NCBI RefSeq assembly: GCF_003752415.1
Contig: NZ_RKHG01000001.1
Coordinates: 868,001 to 932,000 of the forward strand
Direction: 5' to 3'
Length of the DNA stretch: 64,000 bases
From: Luteococcus japonicus
GTDB taxonomy: Bacteria; Actinomycetota; Actinomycetes; Propionibacteriales; Propionibacteriaceae
The first letter of the stretch is position 1. Every line of letters starts with the position of its first letter. Below are positions 59,254-64,000 of this stretch, one piece after another. The notes below the pieces were generated by a model that searched no databases, had not been told where the DNA came from, and saw only the letters and a list, made by a program, of their open reading frames with translations. The translations under genes were made by a program, and so were the position numbers.

Positions 59254-59284
59254 AATCTATCCTGCCGCGCCTCCTCGGTGCCAA
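59254..59284 (-). promoter_or_regulatory. Probable promoter of the metQNI leader
   Basis: TTGGCA (minus, 59279-59284) and TAGATT (59254-59259) with a 19-base spacer. Transcription is predicted to begin at or near the A of the leader-peptide ATG. Confidence 0.55.
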
Positions 59285-59304
59285 TCCAGCCAGAGTGTGG
59301 GCGT

Positions 59305-59718
59305 TCAGGAAGGCATCGGCTGCTGTCGCAGGGTGAGGGCACAGACGTCATCGGAGCAGGTGAAAGCCCCTTGCCAGTCCGGGTTGTGGAAGAGCATCGA
59401 GTCGTTGGCATTGGCGTCGACCTGCCAGCCCGTGGGAAGTCGACCGGCCAGCCAACCGGACAGGAGCCTGCGCTGGCTAGGGTCCGCGGTGAGGGTGACG
59501 ACATTGGGTTGGTCGATACGGCTGGTCACCGCGGTCTGCGCCGGGAGCCAGAAGTCCCGGGGCCCGTGATTGAAGAGCAGTTCGCGCAGGGTGACTCCCC
59601 CGGCCGGTGGGGTGGGGCTGGGCCTCGCGGCACCAGTGCTGGTGACGGCGGCGGGCTGGCCCGATGCGCAGCCAGCCAGCAGCAGGATGCCGACAAGGCC
59701 TGCAACAAGACGTCTCAT
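59305..59718 (-). CDS. Putative lipoprotein
   Basis: 137 residues. Signal with lipobox LLAGC (Cys17), Pro/Thr-rich linker, then a compact domain with DFWLPAQTAV, TLTADPSQRRLL and a Cys pair in FTCSDDVCALTL. No domain recognised. Its ATG overlaps the TetR stop, so the TetR gene and this gene are co-transcribed. Confidence 0.7.
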   Translation of the reverse strand: MRRLVAGLVGILLLAGCASGQPAAVTSTGAARPSPTPPAGGVTLRELLFNHGPRDFWLPAQTAVTSRIDQPNVVTLTADPSQRRLLSGWLAGRLPTGWQVDANANDSMLFHNPDWQGAFTCSDDVCALTLRQQPMPS

Positions 59719-60320
59719 GCGCCATCTCCCGGAAAGTCGGCCGCGGCGCGCGCCAGGTGCACCATCCAGGCGGGGCCATGCCGTCGCAGGTCCTCGTGGG
59801 GCGCGGTCAGCGCGTGCAGGATCAGTCCGTCCATGGCGGCGATGGCCAGGCGTGCCGCCACCTCGGGTTCCGTGACCCCTTGGGCGGCGAGGTGCCCCGC
59901 GGCCATGTCCACGAAGCCCTGTCGCCACCGGGCGATTGCCTCGCGCAGTTCCGGGCGATGGGAGGCATACAGGAAGAGTTCGAAGCGCGCCCGCTCCGCC
60001 TCGGGGTCCGTCAGGAATCCGGCGGCCATCGCCCGCATCGCCTCGTCCTGGGTGGCCTCGTCCATCACGCCCGGCTCCAAGGTGGCTCCATCAACGGTGG
60101 CGGCGGCGTGCTCCAGGAAGGCGTCCCCCGAGTGGGCCATGTGCTCGAGCACGGCGGCCAGCAGGTCCTCGCGGGAACCGAAGTGGTAGCGCGTCGATCC
60201 GCGGGCCACGCCCGCCTCCTCCTCGACGCTGCGGTGGGTGACGGCCTGCACGCCGCTGGCGCCGAGCAGGCGCACGGCGGCGTCCAGCAGCCTGTCCCGC
60301 GTCGTGCTTGATCCGTCCAC
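59715..60320 (-). CDS. TetR-family repressor
   Basis: 201 residues. N-terminal DNA-binding domain (LLDAAVRLLGASGVQAVTHR and VEEEAGVARGSTRYHFGSRE). GTG at 60320 was chosen because TAGCCT (minus, 60327-60332) lies 6 bases upstream; GTG at 60326 would clash with the -10. A double dyad at 60336-60370 precedes it, shared with the divergent broken methyltransferase. Confidence 0.9.
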   Translation of the reverse strand: MDGSSTTRDRLLDAAVRLLGASGVQAVTHRSVEEEAGVARGSTRYHFGSREDLLAAVLEHMAHSGDAFLEHAAATVDGATLEPGVMDEATQDEAMRAMAAGFLTDPEAERARFELFLYASHRPELREAIARWRQGFVDMAAGHLAAQGVTEPEVAARLAIAAMDGLILHALTAPHEDLRRHGPAWMVHLARAAADFPGDGA

Positions 60321-60335
60321 CCCCACAGGCTAGCC

Positions 60336-60370
60336 TTTCGACAAACGTCGAATTGCGACACTTGTCGAAA
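60336..60370. promoter_or_regulatory. Double TetR-type operator
   Basis: TTTCGACAA at 60336-60344 pairs with TTGTCGAAA at 60362-60370. Two sub-dyads are nested inside: TTCGAC-AAAC-GTCGAA and CGAC-ACTT-GTCG. Located between the TetR gene and a divergent remnant gene, so it probably controls both. Confidence 0.7.
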
Positions 60371-60858
60371 TGGAGTTCGAGATGGCCACCCATCCCCTGT
60401 TTGCCCTCGCCTGCTCGAGACGCCGCGGCGGCTGGCCAGCGGCGAGCGCTTCGCTGTCTCCGAAGCGGATCCGGCGGTGATCGCGCGCAGCTGGCGCCTG
60501 AGCGAGCCGTGGATCACGTCCGCACTGGAACGCTGCGCGCCCCAGTTCGGGCCAGTCAGACTGCTGGAGGTGGGCTGCGGCTCCGGCGCACACATCCCCA
60601 CGTCGCGATGTTGTGCCGGGCGACCTGACGCTGCACCAGAGCATCTACTACTTCCGCGAGCAAGAACAGACCGCCCTCTTCGAGCACCTGTCCGGCTTCC
60701 TTGCCCCGGGCGGGACACTGCTGGTCACAACCGCGGTGCGCACCGGCCAGCTGTCCTCGGCGACGCTGGACCTGTGGGGCGCAATGAGCGAGGGAACCTC
60801 GCGCCTGCCTGCCCTCCAGAGCTGGGCCCCGCCGGCACCGAAGTGGTCCTGGGCCTAG
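60370..60858 (+). pseudogene. Broken class I SAM methyltransferase
   Basis: The intact order of a methyltransferase can be followed only across frames. One frame begins at the ATG (60370) but stops soon. The next (from about 60407) reads LLETPRRLASGERFAVSEAD up to the SAM-binding EVGCGSGAH. A third frame from about 60613 continues GDLTLHQSIYYFREQEQTAL to PGGTLLVTTAV. So there is at least one frameshift and one internal deletion between motif I and the C-terminus. It was probably the target of the divergent TetR repressor. Confidence 0.75.
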
Positions 60859-60867
60859 GCTGAACCC

Positions 60868-61569
60868 ATGACCACGAGCAGCAAGGCCCATCGTCCCGTC
60901 GCGCTGGTCACCGGCGCGAACCGCGGCATCGGCCGCGCCATTGCCCACCGCCTCGCCGACACCCACCACGTGCTGGTCGGTGGCCGCCATGCTGCCGCCG
61001 TGCAGGCCCTCGTCGACGAGCTGCCCAGTGCAGCACCCTTCGTCTGCGACCTGACCGACGAGGCCTCGGTCGCCGCCGCCGCTGGGGCCATCGACCGCCT
61101 CGACGTGCTCGTCCACTCGGCCGGGCTCAGCTCCCACGGCACCCTGGCAGAGACTCCCGCGGAGGACTGGCGACGCCTCTACGAGATGAATGTCGTCGCC
61201 GTCGCCACCCTCACCCGCCTGCTGCTCCCCCGCCTGCGCGAAGCGCACGGCCAGGTGGTCACCATCAACTCCGGATCGGGCTTCACGTCCAAGCCCGGCA
61301 ATGGCGTCTACTCGGCCAGCAAGTTCGCCCTGCGCGCCCTCACCGACGCCCTGCGCGAGGAGGAACGCGGCACGGTGCGGGTCAGCTCGATCCACCCCGG
61401 CCGCGTCGACACCGACATGCAGGTGGAGCTCCAGGCGCAGCTCGGCCGCGAGTACGACCCCGACGAGCACTTGCGCCCCTCGTCGGTGGCCGAGGCGGTG
61501 GCGCTGGCAGTCTTCGCCAGCCCGGAGGCCATGGTCGAGGAGCTCAGCATCCGTCCCGTCGTGAAGTAG
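60868..61569 (+). CDS. Short-chain dehydrogenase/reductase
   Basis: 233 residues. Nucleotide loop TGANRGIGRA, LVHSAGL-type NAG equivalent, catalytic Ser in INSGSGF, Tyr-x-x-x-Lys in VYSASKFAL. Substrate unknown. Leaderless start: TAGGCT at 60856-60861, 6 bases before the ATG. Confidence 0.92.
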   Translation: MTTSSKAHRPVALVTGANRGIGRAIAHRLADTHHVLVGGRHAAAVQALVDELPSAAPFVCDLTDEASVAAAAGAIDRLDVLVHSAGLSSHGTLAETPAEDWRRLYEMNVVAVATLTRLLLPRLREAHGQVVTINSGSGFTSKPGNGVYSASKFALRALTDALREEERGTVRVSSIHPGRVDTDMQVELQAQLGREYDPDEHLRPSSVAEAVALAVFASPEAMVEELSIRPVVK

Positions 61570-61570
61570 C

Positions 61571-62386
61571 TCAGGCGAAGTCGGCCCGACGGGCGGCCCG
61601 ACGCAGGATCCGTAACATCGCGGGCCCCAGGAGCACCACCAGCGCGGCATTGCTCAGCGCCCGGCCACCATTCCACGCCATCGACGTGGCCAGGTTGTAG
61701 AGCACGAAGCGGTGCAGGTTCGTGCCCAACGGAGCCCCGGGCAGGAAGGACCACTGCGAGCTCGGGCCCAGGGTGAACGGCCAGAAGGCCAGGTCCATCA
61801 GCCAGCCGTAGGCAAAACCCATCACCACGCCGTAGACGGCCAGCAGGGCAATCTCCAACCGCCCCCGCAGCCGCGGCAGCAGCCCCGCTCCCAGCCCGAC
61901 GAATCCCGCCGCGAGCATCTGGTAGGGCAACCACGGCCCCACCCCGGAGGTCAGCAGCGCCGAACAGAACAGCGTCGTGTTGCCCAGCACGAAACCGAAG
62001 CCCGGCCCGAAGACGCGCCCCGCGATGATGATCAGGAAGAAGATCGCCTCCAGCCCGGCTGTGCCGGCACCCAAGGGCCTCACCGCGGCACCGACCGCCG
62101 ACAGCACGCCCAACAGGGCCAGTGCCTTCACATCCAGGTCGTCATTGCCCAGTTGCGTCATCACCAGCGCAATCACCACCGGCAGCACCAGCGCGAAGAC
62201 CAGCGGCGTACGCCCGTCGCCGGACAGCGTCGCCCCCGGATGCCACAGCAGGGGCCAGCAGAAGGCCATCAGGGACATCACGCTGGCCACGGTGAGCATC
62301 AGGGCCGAGTGCCAGGAGACGCGGACGACTCCCCTCGACTGGCTCGGGGGACGGGGATCCGGGCTTGGGGGCCGTGACTCAGCCAC
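61571..62386 (-). CDS. ECF transporter S component
   Basis: 271 residues from GTG. About eight membrane segments with the S-component-like stretch AGTAGLEAIFFLIIIAGRVFGPGFG and ALLTSGVGPWLPYQMLAAGFVGL. Cargo unknown. Overlaps the ATPase gene by 8 bp. Together with that gene and the truncated upstream gene it forms an ECF-type importer, probably for a vitamin or metal. Confidence 0.82.
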   Translation of the reverse strand: MAESRPPSPDPRPPSQSRGVVRVSWHSALMLTVASVMSLMAFCWPLLWHPGATLSGDGRTPLVFALVLPVVIALVMTQLGNDDLDVKALALLGVLSAVGAAVRPLGAGTAGLEAIFFLIIIAGRVFGPGFGFVLGNTTLFCSALLTSGVGPWLPYQMLAAGFVGLGAGLLPRLRGRLEIALLAVYGVVMGFAYGWLMDLAFWPFTLGPSSQWSFLPGAPLGTNLHRFVLYNLATSMAWNGGRALSNAALVVLLGPAMLRILRRAARRADFA

Positions 62387-63974
62387 GTGAGACCGCCTCT
62401 GCCAGCTCGTCGGGCGTGAGCAGTTCGACGGGACTGAAGACCTTGCTGGTCTGCGGCGCGAAGGTGGGTGAACTGGTGCACACGGCGCGGGTGGGGCCAT
62501 CGGCGACGAGGTCACCATCGGCCATCACGATGGTGCGCTGGGTGGCTGCGGCGGCGAACTCGACGTCGTGGGTGCTGACGACGATGCAGGAGCCGGCGGC
62601 GGCCAGGTCGTCGAGGATGCCGTGCAGGTGCTGCTTCATCGCGTAGTCGAGGCCCCGGGTGGGCTCATCCAACAGGATCATCGTCGGGCGCGCCGCCAAC
62701 TGGATGGCCAGCACCAACGCCAGGCGTTGTCCCTCGGACAGGTCACGCGGGTGGCGTTGCGGATCGAGGTCCACCCCCAGCCGGTCCAGGATCGCAACGG
62801 TGGTCCCGGCCGGCGAGGCCGTCTCCCGGTCCGCCTGGGCGCACTCCTGGGCGACGGTGGGCAGGTAGAGCAGGTCCGAGGCATTCTGTGGCACCAGCGA
62901 GACCACTTCGCGGGCATGGGCGGCGTCCACCCGGCGCGGGTCCGTCCCGTCGATGTCAATCTCGCCCGAGCTGGCGGTGGCCCCTTGCAGGGCCCACATC
63001 AGGGAGGACTTCCCGGCACCATTGCGGCCCATCAGGGCGATGGTGCTGCCGCGGGTGAAGTCCAGGCTGATCCCGTTGACCGCGCAGAGGTCGTCGTAGG
63101 CCACGCGCAGGTCCCGCACACTGCAGACGATCTCCCCGGCCGGCGGCGTTTGCGCTGGCAGGGGCCGCAGCTCGATGCGCTCCGCCGTGGCGCGACGGCG
63201 GGCGTCGCGGACGCTGAGCGGAACCTCCGCCCAACCCAGCACCCGGGCCATCGCGCTGAGCGGCGGCACCACATCAGCCCGTGCCATCACCTCACCGGCG
63301 ATGCCGTACTGCACGGACCCGTCGCCGGGCAGCCAGAGGACGGTGTCGGCGTACTGCATGACGCGTTCCAGCCGGTGCTCGGCCAGCACGACGGTCAACC
63401 CCACCTCGTGCACCAGCGTGGTGATGGAGCCCAGCACGTCGGCCGCGGCATTGGGGTCCAGGGCGCTGGTGGGTTCGTCGAGCACCACGACGCGCGGTTG
63501 GGCGGCCAGCACCGCGGCGATGGCGACGCGCTGCTGCTGGCCGCCGGACAGTTCGATCAGCGGCCGACGGCGCAGGTCCGCGATGCCCATCACGTCGAGG
63601 GTCTCCTCCACCCGCTTGCGCATGGCTGCCGGATGGATGCCGAGCTGTTCCATGCCATAGGACACCTCGTCCTCGACGCGGTCGGTGACGAAACCGGACA
63701 GCGGGTTCTGCCCGACGAAACCGACCACCTCGGCCAGGTCACGCGGACGATTGCGGCGGGTCGAGCGGCCGTCGACGCGCACCTCACCGGACAGGTGCCC
63801 GCCGCTGAAGTGCGGCACCAGGCCATTGATGCTGCCCAGCAGGGTGGACTTCCCGGTTCCGGTGCGGCCCACCACCAGGCACAGGTCGCCCTCGCCGATG
63901 GTCAGGTCGACGTGTTCCAGGGTTGGCGCCTCGGCCCCGGAGTGGCGGATGCTGACGTCGTCGAAAGTGATCAC
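62379..63974 (-). CDS. Tandem ABC ATPase of an ECF-type transporter
   Basis: 531 residues with two fused ATPase halves. First: Walker A GRTGTGKST, signature LSGGQQQR, Walker B VVVLDEPTSALDP. Second: Walker A GRNGAGKSS, signature LSEGQR (one mismatch), Walker B MILLDEPTRGLD. Fused A and A' subunits are known in ECF systems. GTG start overlaps the stop of an upstream gene as GTGA. Confidence 0.9.
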   Translation of the reverse strand: MITFDDVSIRHSGAEAPTLEHVDLTIGEGDLCLVVGRTGTGKSTLLGSINGLVPHFSGGHLSGEVRVDGRSTRRNRPRDLAEVVGFVGQNPLSGFVTDRVEDEVSYGMEQLGIHPAAMRKRVEETLDVMGIADLRRRPLIELSGGQQQRVAIAAVLAAQPRVVVLDEPTSALDPNAAADVLGSITTLVHEVGLTVVLAEHRLERVMQYADTVLWLPGDGSVQYGIAGEVMARADVVPPLSAMARVLGWAEVPLSVRDARRRATAERIELRPLPAQTPPAGEIVCSVRDLRVAYDDLCAVNGISLDFTRGSTIALMGRNGAGKSSLMWALQGATASSGEIDIDGTDPRRVDAAHAREVVSLVPQNASDLLYLPTVAQECAQADRETASPAGTTVAILDRLGVDLDPQRHPRDLSEGQRLALVLAIQLAARPTMILLDEPTRGLDYAMKQHLHGILDDLAAAGSCIVVSTHDVEFAAAATQRTIVMADGDLVADGPTRAVCTSSPTFAPQTSKVFSPVELLTPDELAEAVSRG

Positions 63975-64000
63975 AACTCGTCCTTCGGGGGTCTCGGCGT
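63971..64000 (-). CDS. C-terminal end of an upstream gene, probably the EcfT subunit
   Basis: The last nine codons (TPRPPKDEL) and stop overlap the ATPase start by 4 bp. The remainder lies outside the window. The operon order suggests the EcfT transmembrane subunit, but only context supports this. Confidence 0.5.
   Translation of the reverse strand, partial: TPRPPKDEL

Noticed and set aside
62379-63974. Degenerate second ATPase as a pseudogene sign
   Set aside because: One residue in the second signature differs, but all Walker motifs are intact and asymmetric sites are normal in ECF and other ABC systems.
1-64000. CRISPR array, tRNA or rRNA genes
   Set aside because: No regularly spaced direct repeats and no tRNA-like cloverleaf or rRNA segment were recognised on either strand.

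Overview
The window is high-GC DNA from an actinomycete. It carries a WhiB2-type regulator, a mycothiol-dependent formaldehyde dehydrogenase, an acyl-CoA carboxylase beta/epsilon pair, ClpS next to a DUF2017 protein, an LCP protein, and many genes that look leaderless. Family Propionibacteriaceae or a close relative is my inference; nothing here proves the genus.

Layout. 1-2264: an IS481-family end that has landed in a palindrome, then a winged-helix/PD-(D/E)XK nuclease gene closed by a 74-bp palindrome. 2278-5640: formaldehyde detoxification pair, small Cys protein, murI, lipoprotein. 5651-10067: membrane protein, feoABC iron uptake with an IdeR/DtxR-like box, clpS/DUF2017. 10096-13283: PadR/HAAS pair, pncB and pncA. 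13312-19560: malQ, two RDD proteins, MFS exporter, GNAT, DUF3039, lipoprotein. 19569-23747: a nested IS structure, two identical IS110 copies in inverted orientation around one IS481. 23809-40192: the conserved actinobacterial whiB2/mannose-activation neighbourhood (tobH-like SIS gene, Trm112-like, phosphomannomutase-like, DUF3499, metallopeptidase, DUF5719, large glycosyltransferase, whiB2, manC, TIGR03089, LCP). 40271-45451: two ABC exporters and a TetR gene. 45448-48937: purE, purK, PfkB kinase, PH-domain protein. 48981-50138: a second palindrome-flanked nuclease element. 50227-55910: birA, carboxylase beta and epsilon, an IS3 element, DUF937, maf. 56019-59718: secreted orphan, metQNI preceded by a Met/Cys-rich leader peptide, lipoprotein. 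59715-64000: TetR, a broken methyltransferase, SDR, and an ECF-type transporter running off the right edge.

Much of 25-56 kb follows the gene order of the M. tuberculosis Rv3255c-Rv3282 region (from memory). The IS elements, the second nuclease element and the exporters therefore look like insertions into a stable core.

The most interesting signal is the pair of nuclease elements at 1109-2264 (disrupted) and 48981-50138 (intact). Both encode the same two-domain protein (about 305 aa). Both have a roughly 70-74 bp imperfect palindrome before and after the gene, the start codon 100-116 bp after the first palindrome, and the stop codon 12-13 bp inside the second. Both come to about 1.16 kb, yet each has its own palindrome sequence. 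This looks like a compact, self-contained mobile or homing unit. Solo palindromes of similar size lie at 52955-53028 and 11234-11300. Second is a probable translation-sensing leader peptide (7 Met and 4 Cys in 27 residues) upstream of the methionine transporter. Third is a phosphomannomutase relative at the manB position that lacks its catalytic serine.
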